DNA from: Xylogone sp. PMI_703
Lineage: Eukaryota > Ascomycota > Leotiomycetes
NCBI GenBank assembly: GCA_021399445.1
Contig: JAJTUQ010000002.1
Location: 620,001 to 684,000, forward strand
DNA: 64,000 nucleotides
Direction: 5' to 3'
Within the stretch, counting starts at the first letter, position 1, and every line of letters begins with the position of its first letter. The notes beneath the pieces were generated by a model. That model was not told where the DNA came from. It worked only from the letters and a program-made list of their open reading frames with translations, and did not search any database. Of the stretch, positions 21,970-33,128 are shown piece after piece. The position numbers and the translations under genes were made by a program.

Positions 21970-23279
21970 TTATTGTGAAGCACACTGGACTCGCTCTCCA
22001 CCACCGCGCATCTCCTCGTCGTCGTCATCCATTGCACCGTTGCCTTGGGCTCTAGCTTGCTGGCTTGGATCGATATCCTCCAAGTCGACAGCCTCTGTCA
22101 TCGTCTCCGGAGGTGGTTGTACCTTGGGAACAGTCTCGGGAAGGATGGCCTTAATGGTGTCGAATATAGCCTCATCTTGGGTCCAGTTCTTCTCCGGGAA
22201 TTTGACATCGAATTGGACATACATGTTGCCGAAATCATGATGGCGGTAAGATGGCATACCCTGTCCACGGATCATCTTTATCGAACCTGCAATAAATTTC
22301 ATTAATAAACTAAACTAGGACACAATTGGAATTTATTCTTACCTGGACTGATAACCTCGCCCGGAAGGATCTCGACAGCAAGCCATCGATCATCCAGATG
22401 CTCAATGTGGATTGTACCGCCTGCCAAAGCCGTAACAAGATCGATCTCGGCATGGTAGAACAGGTCATCATCTTTTCGCTGGAATCTAGGATGGGGCTTC
22501 TGCTCAATTTCGAAGACGACATCACCGGGTTGAACGCCTGGAGTTTGGTCTCCTTCGCCTCTAAACTCGATCTTATGTCCACTTCGTACACCACGGTCGA
22601 CGTGAACGTGAAGTACCTTTCTCTCGACAGTGGTCTTCTTGCCGTTACAACCCTTGCATCGATCCTTCTCGCGGATGATCTCACCCTCACCGTTACAGTC
22701 AGGGCAGACGGTCTGGAATCGCTGGATCATAGGACCCATCTGGCGCATCATGGTCTTCATACCGTGGCCATCACATCCAGCACACTTCTTAACAGCGCCT
22801 TCCTTACCGCCTCTTCCATCGCACTTGGGGCAAATGACTGACTTTTGAAGTGCGAGTTTGGACACCTTTCCTTTATAGATATCCTCAAGTGAAACCTTGT
22901 GAACATGATGAATTGTGCGCGCCTTTGGTGGTCCCCGTTGTGACATGCCGCCGCCGAACATGCCGCCGAGTCCACCACCGCCAAATGCAGAGCCACCGAA
23001 GAATTGCGAAAACAAGTCTTCAGCGTTCATACCACCGGCACCGGCACCGCCTTCCAATCCCTCCTCGCCATACTGGTCGTAGATAGCACGCTTTTGGGGA
23101 TCAGAGAGGACTTCATATGCATGTGATAGATCCTTGAACTTGTCGGCAGCCTCAGGGTTGTGAGCATTCTTATCGGGGTGGTGCTTGAGAGCACCGATCT
23201 TGTAGGCCTTCTTAAGTTCCTGCTCGGAGGCAGTAGGTGAGACACCTAATATATCGTAGAACTTGGTATCTTTAACCAT
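21970..23279 (-). CDS. YDJ1: Type I Hsp40 co-chaperone YDJ1/MAS5 (DnaJ family)
   Basis: Exons 23279-22343 and 22286-21970 give 417 residues. The J domain (1-70) has the HPD motif at 34-36, which stimulates Hsp70 ATPase activity. A Gly/Phe-rich segment follows at about 78-115. The zinc-binding domain shows [24 protein letters not shown] and a fourth CKGCNGKK repeat. Two C-terminal substrate-binding beta domains follow. The protein ends in CASQ, a CaaX box, so it is probably farnesylated and partly membrane-attached. It assists folding and mitochondrial/ER import with cytosolic Hsp70. The intron splits the [10 protein letters not shown] junction. Confidence 0.95.
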
Positions 23280-25042
23280 TTTTTCGGTCGAATTGAGGTG
23301 AGGTGAGGGGTAAGGCGGGAATCCCGATAAGAGGCGAAAAGGTCTTCTTTTAAAATGGATAAAGGTGTTGACCGGAGAATGAGGTGTTCTGATTTAAAAC
23401 GGATGGATATCAAATACCTGCGGGATGTTAGATGGTTGGCTCTTACTACTGCCTAGCTGGCCGTGCAGGGAATCTAGGCATCGGGAGGGCTAGAAGTGCG
23501 CGACTCACAATCACAGGTCGAAAACCCCGGCGAGTAGTGTGTGTAAAGAAAAGAGGTCTGTACCGAAGAGCACGGATGGAGAGCACGGATTCTTTTTTTC
23601 GCCGCGACGAAGGAGGATTAATTCTTGATCGTAAAAAAAATAAGGGTCACTTCAAGCAAATAGAAGAACAAGAAGAATCGATAAGGTTTTAAGTTATCGA
23701 AGAAAAAGGTGAAGGGGTGCTTCTGGATGCTTTTGAACCAAGGGCAGTTGGTGAGGCTGACCAAATTCAATGTTCGGCGGAAGGAGACGCTAAGAAGTGG
23801 ATGGATGCTGGTAGAATCTTCAAAACCTTCCGTTTCCAAGGTACCTCTCTGAAAAGAGAAAGACCCCTAGATTTTGCCTGGGAGGCGAACGCGGGACAAC
23901 GTCACAAAAGTCCGAATCCCGAAGAGAAGAGAAGAAAATAAGTTAAATAGAAACAATCATTCAATGTATATATGAATAGAATAACATCATCAACACAGTT
24001 CTGGAAAAGTTCAAATTCTAAATCTGATCCGCGACCGACCAGCCTTGCTTCCTTTTTTCCCTTCCTTCCACGCCTCTTCGATCCGCCGCGCACGCCGCTC
24101 ACGGACCCCTAGCACGAACCCTTTTCGCTTCTTTGCCTTCGCAGAGTAAAATTAGATGGAAAGGGCGGCCACCTAAGCAATCCCGATGCAACCAAGGCAA
24201 ATGCGCGACATCTGATTGGGGCTCGGATGTAAGCCTTCTCCCGTTCGCTTTACGATCCAATCGATGGGGGGATTGAATCTGTTGCGGTAGAAGAAGATCA
24301 ACGGAACGGAAGCTTTACGAGCTTTACGAGGTTTGCGTTTCTGAGTTGCTTTCCCTTTTCGATTGTACAAGTGTTTTGTGAGTGTAACTGTCACTATCAG
24401 ATTCTTGATATTCCGGGGTTGCCGTTTTAGGTTGTGATACAGTAGCTGGCATGGCAAGATTCATTGGCGGATGAGGTTACTTTGCTGTAGAGAAGAGTTT
24501 CTTTGACCTCGGTGATGCAGAACATGTCTCGTGACTTTGCCTAATTTACGGAGAAGGTGCTGGATTCTAGAGAGTGCTAGAATAACTTACGATGTGTAAG
24601 TAATTGGCATGTATGCGGGGCAAATACAGCACAGTACACATTTGTCAGGGATTGAGTCAAAGTGTCAAGTGTCAGGCTGACAGAGCCTCGCCATGAGTTG
24701 ATCTATGAGAGCTCCTGCTTACAGCACAGTAAGAGAGCAGTGGCAACGATGAAGGCGTGGCAGCTGCATCTACTTTATTTCTAATAGTGAGGTTTCCAGG
24801 GGCAAAGTTACCCTGAGAGAACTACAAGTAGTAGTCCGCCGACCTCATGCAATACATTATATCATGATGCTCATACAGCATAAAAGTGCGTAACTATCGC
24901 TACTACTGTGATACACGCACGCCTGGAACATAGATCTCGCATAGAAAATCCGAAATATCAGGCTATTATACCCTCCATCTTCTAATCCAGAAATGAGTAG
25001 AATTTTAAGAGACTCATAAATCTTCAAATCGTAATCCCAGCA
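23280..25042. other. Intergenic, about 1.8 kb
   Basis: This is the YDJ1 promoter region plus sequence downstream of the damaged regulator gene. The open frames here are low in complexity and lack domain patterns. No heat-shock element with three clean GAA/TTC units was found by eye. The stretch holds no gene I can support. Confidence 0.45.
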
Positions 25043-25440
25043 TCATTTGCGGAAGCACCCGCGACCCTTCCCCGGAAGCTCCTCAGTCATATCGTACTGG
25101 TCCATCATCATAGCCACAACGATACCACCAGTACCGAGCTTCTGCATTTCCAGCTAGAAGAAACGGCATGATGGTTGAGAGAAGGCCTCTTAAGTGGCGG
25201 CTTTCATTGATCAATACTAGCAATGTCCATGCTATAGCTCTAACACAAGCTGAACGTAATTCTGTCGTTGGGATCCTGCCTCAGACTCATTTCCAACGTC
25301 TTCATAACAGCCTTAGACGACCCCCAACGGGGTCCCGATGACAGGCAAAAGTTCTGCCAATGCATTTCTCAGGCTCATTATCCTTATTCCAAGAACTTCG
25401 CGCGATGAACTCGCACGCAGAGAAACGCATCATCCTCAGA
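25043..25440 (-). pseudogene. Out-of-frame remnant of the C-terminus of the adjacent regulator-like gene
   Basis: Past the TGA at 25441, the minus strand still encodes recognisable family sequence in shifted frames. MMRFSACEFIARSSWN then NEPEKCIG is one frame on. SSKAVMKTLEMSLRQDPNDR returns to the original frame. After a likely intron (acceptor at about 25155), a final exon reads LEMQKLGTGG to GCFRK with TGA at 25043-25045. The first break coincides with a tandem GATCTGT/GATCTGA duplication at about 25434-25449, which would add 7 nt; the second is a one-base loss near 25355. Either the gene has lost its C-terminus or the assembly carries errors. Confidence 0.6.
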
Positions 25441-28094
25441 TCACAGATCTAAAATCCTAGACAAAACCCCAATAGGCCGTAACGTCTCTCTGGTAAATGG
25501 TTTAACACTGAACCAGATCTTGCCGTCATGTATGATAACATCTTCGTATTTGTTCAGCCACTTTTTGAACGCCATCACGCCATCAAATGCAGCAGCATCA
25601 TTATTGAGCAACTTCATACCCTCTTCATTTCTCTTGAGGCTGAAAGTGCCATCTGGCTGCTCAACTTCCTCGATAGTCCAGATTGGTAATTTCCATGGTT
25701 TGATCCCCTTGGTAAGAATATTCAGGAGATTGAGGCACACTATGTAGATGCCAGAGCGGAGCCCCATAATTGAGCCAGTAATATCTTCCCAAAGCTCATT
25801 TCGGAGAGAGGCTGGCATGGCATTTGCGGCATCAGTCCAGATGACCACAGAGAAGAGAGTGAGGATTGAAGAAAGGAAAAGAGGAAACCAATCAGTCCGT
25901 CGACCAGAGAGGGCTGAACGCAGGTACGTCTTCCAGAGTATGCTGGAATGAGCACGAAAGTCTTTTATGATTTGTGCAAAGTCAGGTTCCGGGAACCAAG
26001 CATCAGTAGCAATAAAGGCATGATAGAAACTGCATGCTGCCATGAGATGACCACATGCGGCGTCAATCAAGGCACTCTTGAAGGTCTTTTGATAATTGAC
26101 AACAATGTCAGAGAGTTCAATGAATTCGTCACCGAATAGACGAGTGCCCATTACCATCCACAACATCCTCTGATACTTGTCACCCTCATTGAAATCGTGA
26201 TTAGGAACATTGAACCGAACTATTCTCCAGTTCGGTTTCTTTTCAAATGTCATATCCAAGTGACTAAAAGCTATCTCGGCATGTTCTATCCGTCATTAGC
26301 TTGGCAACTTTTTAAATAAATACTCATTAGAGATGGCTTACTTGGCATCAGAGGTTCCGCGAGGTCCTCTAATTGTCCACGGCGACAACCTAATTCAGAC
26401 GGCCATAGGCGAAATTCCGTGGTTGTGAGACAAGTATCGCATACCTCAGCATCATTACACTAAAGAATGAAGTTAGCAATGATACTTGTACTAAGTTAGC
26501 ATATATTGTTCCATACCGATTTTCTATATCGTCTGCATCTCCAGCATGCCCCCAGGAGTCTCAGAAAATCCGCCTTATCCCGTGCAGCTCTGCTTAGAGG
26601 GCCCGTTCGCCGTTTAGGACGACGAGTAACGGCTTTCAGATTCGCACTTCCGTCTGGAGCTGGAGCTTGATCTGATGGATCAGGATGTGCGTGAGGATGT
26701 GTGTGAGGATGTGAATGAGGTGCCGCTTGTACAGGAGCTACTCTTACGGATGGAGGATTTGGCATAGGATTCCAGAACTGAGCATCTTGCTGGTAGACCG
26801 ACTGGCTTGGAAGAACAGACGTTGGATTGCTCGGGTTAAGATCCACACCAACCCATTGATCGGTCAGATGATGGGCATAATGTGGGTGTTCATGCATGTG
26901 TCCATGCCTATGCGCAGTGTCGTTCTTTGCAAGTCCATTTGAACTCATAACCTTACCCCAGGGCTGTGGATGCTGGTGATAGGTGGTGGGTTGTGGAGCG
27001 GTGATACGTGCTTGGTTTGAGGTCACATTTTCTTGCACCCATTTAAACTCCGTCTGGTAAGCAGATTGCGGAGGGGGAGCAGGTCGAGATTCCGGCATAT
27101 TGGAGGAAGTATATACTCCTACTGCATGCGGATTGATCTGATAGGTATTATATACCTGAGGATCGTGTGGCGCACTGGAGCCGGGAGTCTGGGAATAAGA
27201 GTTCTGGGGTCTCTGCATCGGAGCTGAGTGATACTGCGTCTGATGTAACGACGGTGAGTCAGTTTGGTAAGCTGTCAATCCTGGACCAGTGAATTGGTTC
27301 GTGTAATACACCCATTGAGCTGGAGGAGTGTCGGGATCGCTGCCAGAAGTCTCCGGGGTCAGTGGTGACGAGACAAAATTGGGGCCTCGATCAACAGCAG
27401 CCCTTCCATCGTAAAGCAATGTATCAGCACTTGAATCTATGCTTTGCTGGAAGTTCGAGGATGACTGCGAAGGTACAGCACTGTAAAAGGTATTCGTGTC
27501 TGTGCGGTTGAACTGCTGATGTTGGGAGCTCCGAAACTCCGATGAGGCTGGATAGAAGTTGCGGATTGGGAGAGCAGTCTGCATCAACAACTGTTCGGAT
27601 CCATCAGGCATGCGATTTAACTCTGGGAAGAATTCATTGAACTGCAGATTGTTCTGGAAGTCGTTGAAATCCGCGGTTCCATAAGCCCCTGCAGGCCGCT
27701 GAGGCAGTGTGTACCCCGAAGGGTCTACGCCGTAAGGCTCGCCAGTGGTACCTCCATGTTGAGGGCCGTATTGGACATTGAGATGATGCCGATTCGGTTG
27801 GTTCAGTTGATTCTGATCGACGACATTGGGTCTCTGGAAGGTATTGAAGCTGGAAAATCCTCCATCACCATGATATGATTGAGCATTCTGCTGCGCGGCG
27901 TTGGTGGCTGCTGTTGGGGCAGTAGCATAGGTGCGCCAGGACTCAGGAGCAGTCGAGGCTGCATCCAGGCCTAGATTGGAGGGCGATCCAGGCGCAGGGA
28001 GCAATTCAGCATCGAGGAAGGCCCATGGATCGTCTTGGTAGGTGGTCGAGGATGCCATTGTTGGAACCTCTTGGGGGGAGCAGTTTGAGGCCAT
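25441..28094 (-). CDS. Zn2Cys6-like regulator with degraded 3' end
   Basis: Exons 28094-26517, 26459-26342 and 26285-25441 give 846 residues before a TGA. The N-terminal 500 residues are a low-complexity Gln/Pro/Ser/His region (a HxH-rich run lies near 465-490). A cysteine cluster follows: C517-x2-C520-x6-C527-x5-C533-x2-C536-x14-C551. This is the Zn2Cys6 spacing except for an unusually long last gap; an intron falls right after C520-x6. The third exon has the helical pattern of a large uncharacterised fungal family. Downstream to 25043 more of that family's C-terminus is visible but out of frame (see the pseudogene entry). The protein is a putative transcription regulator of unknown target. 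Confidence 0.65.
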
Positions 28095-30187
28095 CTGAGA
28101 CGGTGATGCGTCTATTGGGGCATTGAGGGCGGGCGGTGAGAAGGCTAAGAATGCTTACGAGGGGAAAAGGAAAGGGGCGAGAGGGAGGAGGATGGGGAGT
28201 GACTGCAACGTCCGTACTTTATTAATCGTCTATCGCGCCCGTTTTTGACTGCGCTCTGTCCCGCGGCGGCTCACTGGCACTGACACGGCGGGCTGACGAC
28301 TTGAGAGCAATTGGCAGCGGCTGGCAGCGATTGATTACCTCTGTCGTGACATCGATCCGTCCTTTTGCCTCTAGCGGGGGCTGGATCGTGGAGGGTCCCG
28401 AACGTTATGGCCAACGGTCTCGCGTGGCTCCGATGCACCAAGTGAAGATTTAGGGTTCTGGATCGTGGCGAAGGGATCCGCGATTGGCAAATAGGGCTAT
28501 TCAATGTCGTATTCGCGGTCGGCCCGCATTTGCGAACCAGAGTCCTGGGTCAGCTCAGCGCTGGGTCAGTCTAGAGAGCAGAAGCAGAGCAGATACCGTA
28601 GATACTCAGGACACGTACAAGCAAACATTCTGTCTCCTCCAGCAATTGTTCCAACACAGATCTTCCAATACTTTCAAGATCAAGAAAATTCGCCGAGATC
28701 CCTCGCAGATGCAGAGATTGCCAAGGAAGAAAAATCCGGGGATAAAAATAGCAACCAACTGCACGACCAAGAAAAGGGGAGGAAAAAGCAATAGATCGAT
28801 CCAATCCAGAAGGAAAAGATGGGCGCACAAACCTAAAACCCCATCTTTCCTGCATCGACCCAACGGAACAGCAATTCTCCTATCAGAGCTGTGCGTATAC
28901 GACATGACATAATTACTGTACACGCGTACCTGCACTGTGCTCCGTAGTTGCACAGAAGATACGTTGTACAGAAAGGAAGAAGAAACATCATCAAGTACAG
29001 TCTCATAACTCAATCATCTGCAAAAAATCTCTCCAGTAATCGCAGATTTTCCAATATAACGAAAAAGAGGCAAAAATAGAAAAGAGAGGGCGCCACCGCC
29101 CGCCATCTCACCCGCTCAATCATACCGTACCAACCACCACTGCTGTACACACGGAGGACCAATACCAATCCAGCAGTTTTTTCTCTTTTGCCAAAACTCG
29201 CTGCACAACAAGCCGCGGACTTATCGCGATATCCGAGCCCCGAAAAGAAAGAACTGCCAATCAAATCAAAGTAACTTTGGTACAAAGCATTGATTGTGCG
29301 GCGCCTACCGAGGCAACTGGGAAAAAAAGAAGCAGAGGGGCTTGAGATACCGGTATCGTTAATGATACCGACCGATTTACGGTACCGTACCATACTGTAC
29401 ATCGTAAGGTGTGTCCTACATGCCCGTGGTTTTTTAGAGTCTATAGTCCATTAATTATGCGTCATCTGGGATCTGGTACTGCCGAATGCGGATTAACCTT
29501 CTTTCCCTCTTTTACTGTACCTCATATGTACTGTATTATACAGTAAACTAGGGAAGAAATAGTTCGTGCGGCCCAAGACGATGCCGGTCAGCGATAACGA
29601 CACAGTATGCTGCATTCATTATATTCGCATGATTTGAGAATCCTAAGATGTATCATCTCATCAGGAATGAGGTAGCAGTTAATATATCTCTCTTAAAAGG
29701 TAACGGGATTACCAAAGTATGACTAGCTTAGTATAGGTTGGAGAATGGCCTACCGTGCCTTGACCTCTAATGCGGGCAATGCTGTTCGTTTTTATACGGA
29801 GGGTTAGCTAGTCATAATCATCTTCAATCACATTTAAGGCCTTACGGTGACCACCGATGTTCTGTGTTGTTAAGGCTTCTGGCTACCGTCTCATACGTTG
29901 CTAATTGCAGTAACACCGAGGCGGCCTAGATGCTTCAGCTCCAGTGCATGTGGCGCACGACACCGAGTTAAATCAAACAACCATCACGAACATTCTCCTC
30001 AAGTCACTAGTTAAGATCGCTTAATCATGATTTATTCATTAGGTATCTTCATGCGTTTACTGCCGCCATCGAATGGAGAATAAAAATACTCTTATCCAGC
30101 CCACTGTACAGATACTTATCACTCAACATCTGTCCCACTACACACCACAGTCTCCACTCCGGCCTACGTATAAGCAGAATGAATCAA
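28095..30187. other. Intergenic, about 2.1 kb, long upstream region of the regulator-like gene
   Basis: No gene with family resemblance was found. The stretch holds several GTAC-containing motifs, a 12-bp perfect palindrome at 29346-29357, and CT- or GA-rich tracts. Overlapping open frames near 28484-29402 lack any recognisable domain. It probably contains a long promoter and 5' UTR. Confidence 0.5.
29346..29369. repeat. Palindrome GATACCGGTATC plus a further inverted copy
   Basis: GATACCGGTATC at 29346-29357 is a perfect 12-bp palindrome. Its right half, GGTATC at 29352-29357, pairs again with GATACC at 29364-29369 across a 6-nt spacer. Three copies of the same hexamer in 24 bases could be a binding site for a dimeric factor or a small hairpin. 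About 1.25 kb upstream of the regulator start. Confidence 0.5.
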
Positions 30188-31709
30188 TTAGGCCTTGGCC
30201 CCGCCAGCAGCTTCAACACCGTTACCGGGAGCAACGGCTGGTGCTCGGTTTCTCTTGCTAACCAATCTCAGTCCACCCAAGAGCATAATAAGAGCCTCAA
30301 GCCCGAGAATAACTGCCAGGGTGACCATGGCACCAATAACGCCAGCCACCGCCTTGGAGATTCCACCAGTGTTCGAATCGGCGTTGGCAGTCTCGCTCGA
30401 GGTAGAAGATGGAGAAGCAGAAGTGGAAGCGGAAGTAGTAGAAGCGCAGACACCAGTGGTGTTGCCGCAAGCTGAGCACCAGCTGGCTTGGTCGCCGATG
30501 GCAAACTTGTTCATTTCAGAGGCGAATGTAGGCCATGAGAGTGCGGTCTCCTGCTGTCCAAAAAGCGGATAGGCAGTAACTGGATTCTCCGAAGCCGTAC
30601 CATTGTGGAACAGGAATCGAACAGAAATGTCTTCTGGGGCTGGGTAACCACTGCTAACGTTGGTGTTGGTGAAAAGCTCGAAGATCATGCCGGAAGCATA
30701 ATCGACGACACCGGTAAAGTTTTCAGAGACAGCTGGTAGTTGGGCCAATCCAAAGAAGGAGAGGAAGGATGCATAAGCTCCAAACTGGATGCCAATTGGC
30801 TGTTTCGATTTGCCGGTAATGGTGCTGTTGAGTTGCTGGACAATCTGGGCAGCAAGCGTAGAGCCCGCAATAGCACGAATCTTGTCGGAGGCATTGTATG
30901 CTAAGTTGAATTCATGGTTGTCAGCAAGTGTTCGCAGCTGGAACTGGACCTCTGGAGTAAGGAGCTGGCCGGATGGAATGCTGCTATTGTGAATAGAAGA
31001 GACGTGGACGTAATCATAAACTACAAATCAGAATTAGTAACCGTTCTCTGTTCATGATTGGTGAGAACTTACTAGCATATGCATTCTTGAAGTTATCTTT
31101 TGCGGCAGGGAATGTGGTGTTGACGACTGGAAGTAAGTTCTGATAGAAGTCGTTTGTCTTATTGAGGGTAGTCTCATACTCCTCGGAGATGAAGTAGTTG
31201 TTGGAGCTGATTATGGCATTTCCACATCCACTTGAACCCTGCAACCAGAGAGTATTCTCGGAGTTAGCCCCGTTTGCAAGGGATGTGACCTGGTTGACTG
31301 GAATAAGCTGGAAGCCGTTGAGAGGAGCTTCAACAGTAGTGCCATTGGCAAGCTTCTGTGAACCCAGCGTGGCACCGACTGGGGGGTAAAGACCCTGGAG
31401 GAAACCCATGGCCGAGCTTTGCAGGACAACATCAACAGGGGCCTGGACGTTCAGTTGAGAGAGAGTGACGATGTCGGGGCTGACCTGGTAGATCTGGGAA
31501 GTCGCATTGTCGCTGATGTACCTGTTGCGGTAGTAGTCTCCGGAACCGGAGACCTGGGCATAACCCAGATCAGTGAGGAGAGTAGGAGGCCAGGACTTGG
31601 AGGTACGATCACCGTGTCTGTGGAAGACATAGATGCCCAGGACCGTCTCGGTTTGGGCAACAGTGAGGCCGAGAAGGGACGAGAGGACAAGAATGTTCTT
31701 GGACAACAT
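30188..31709 (-). CDS. Membrane-anchored histidine-phosphatase-like protein (branch 2), HD motif not seen
   Basis: Exons 31709-31073 and 31020-30188 give 489 residues. Residues 1-19 form a signal peptide. RHGDRT at 31-36 is the phosphohistidine motif of the histidine acid phosphatase family. About ten N-x-S/T sites suggest a glycosylated extracellular domain. In the region where the family normally has the proton-donor HD, the sequence reads IGIQFGAYASFLSFFGLAQL, with neither residue. A Ser/Thr-rich stalk follows, then a hydrophobic span (KAVAGVIGAMVTLAVILGLE region) and a short basic cytoplasmic tail. It probably sits in the plasma membrane facing outward. Enzymatic activity is uncertain; it could be a binding or sensing protein. 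Confidence 0.8.
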
Positions 31710-33128
31710 CTTGGCTGATACTGTAGGAACGAAGATGGCTTTGATCAATCGATACTATTGACAAACCAGCCCTGTGCTGTAACTATGCTTGATGTTTGAT
31801 GCGTGCAGCTTAATAGTGGATGTCAGTAAAGCATGGATGGTGCAGGATGTAAGAAAGAAGCACCTCTGCAAATCCTTGGCTGCCTTGACAACGCCCAAGC
31901 CAGCCGTTCAAGTGAGGGGAAGGAGTGAGGGAGGGAAGAACGGGGAGACAGCAAGGTAATGAACGAGTGGGACAGAGAAGGAGCTGCTCTGTTTATCTAT
32001 GTAGAAACTACCTACCCCACCCACTTTGGGATGATAACCTACCCATACCACTTTCAATCCCCTTACCTACATCCACTCAGAGAGCAGAACGAATCCCAGC
32101 ATACGCCAACGGAAAAGTAAGGGCTGAAAAGCCTTTATTCCCTGCCGTTCGTAACTGCATTAGGACCACCTCCTAGGTCAAGGTAAATCGTCCGCTGCAG
32201 AGTTCGATGTGTCGGTTAATTGCACTGGCTGCACTGGCAGCGGGTAACACCCAAGCTTTCTGGCGGGATTTGAACGGTGGACTTTTCCTCCGGGGAGATG
32301 CTTCATCCGTTCGGCGACCATACAGAAATGCTTGTTATCATTACTTAATTAGGTACATGTGGTATCTTATCTTGGAGCTGGTTGGATCAAGCCCTTCCCC
32401 CTCCACCTTTCCACGGCTTTTTCCTCCACTTTTTCTATTGGACTGACTAAGCAGAGGGCAGGAACCGGCCGTGACAGGGCGCTTCCAGAGCGGATTTTAG
32501 GGCGCAAAGAGGCAATTGAAGGCTATTGATTAGATCTGATTACCGCTTGTGGTTAATACCGTAAGTGGTTTGCATCGCACTGAGAGCGCTTTGGTGGGGG
32601 GGAAAGGTACAACACTCTGCATCTTCACAATAACGCAAGAGCGTGCCTGACTTCCCACTACATAGCATGGGGATATTTCAGTCTGGGAAGTAACTGCTGT
32701 ATTCGAGGTTGCGATTTGGATCAGTCTAGGGTAGACAACTATGGTGACGTGGAAAATCAATGGGTAATTTTTGATCTAATGAGAGATCTTACACTTCAAC
32801 ATTGTTCAGGCTGGGCTGTAACACCCGGCTCCCAGGGGGGTTTAAGCTCTAGCATAAGAGGCACCAATGATCCCACCGCCAACAACCAATGCGGCATCCT
32901 AGTATTATACACAGAGACAGACATAACAAACATAAAACATTGCTCATGAACCCCAATGGTATCTCTCCCATACAGCCGTATTTTCCAAAGCGAATCATGG
33001 TAACATCAAGTCCGCAATTCGGGACTGCCAAGGTAATATCAAATATCCACTCCAAGGGTCAACCTAAGACCCATGTATCCCCATCCTGAAAATCAAGCTT
33101 AAAAAAAGACAAAATCATAAAATACATA
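31710..33128. other. Intergenic, about 1.4 kb
   Basis: This is the promoter of the histidine-phosphatase-like gene and the 3' region of the permease gene. A tRNA-like stretch near 32255-32330 did not fold convincingly. No gene is supported. Confidence 0.45.

Noticed and set aside
28484..29402. Several overlapping frames upstream of the regulator-like gene
   Set aside because: They overlap on both strands and have no domain pattern; the region reads as promoter and UTR.
32255..32330. tRNA-like stretch (GGGATTTGAAC with a downstream G/C-rich arm)
   Set aside because: T-arm, anticodon arm and acceptor stems could not be paired on either strand.
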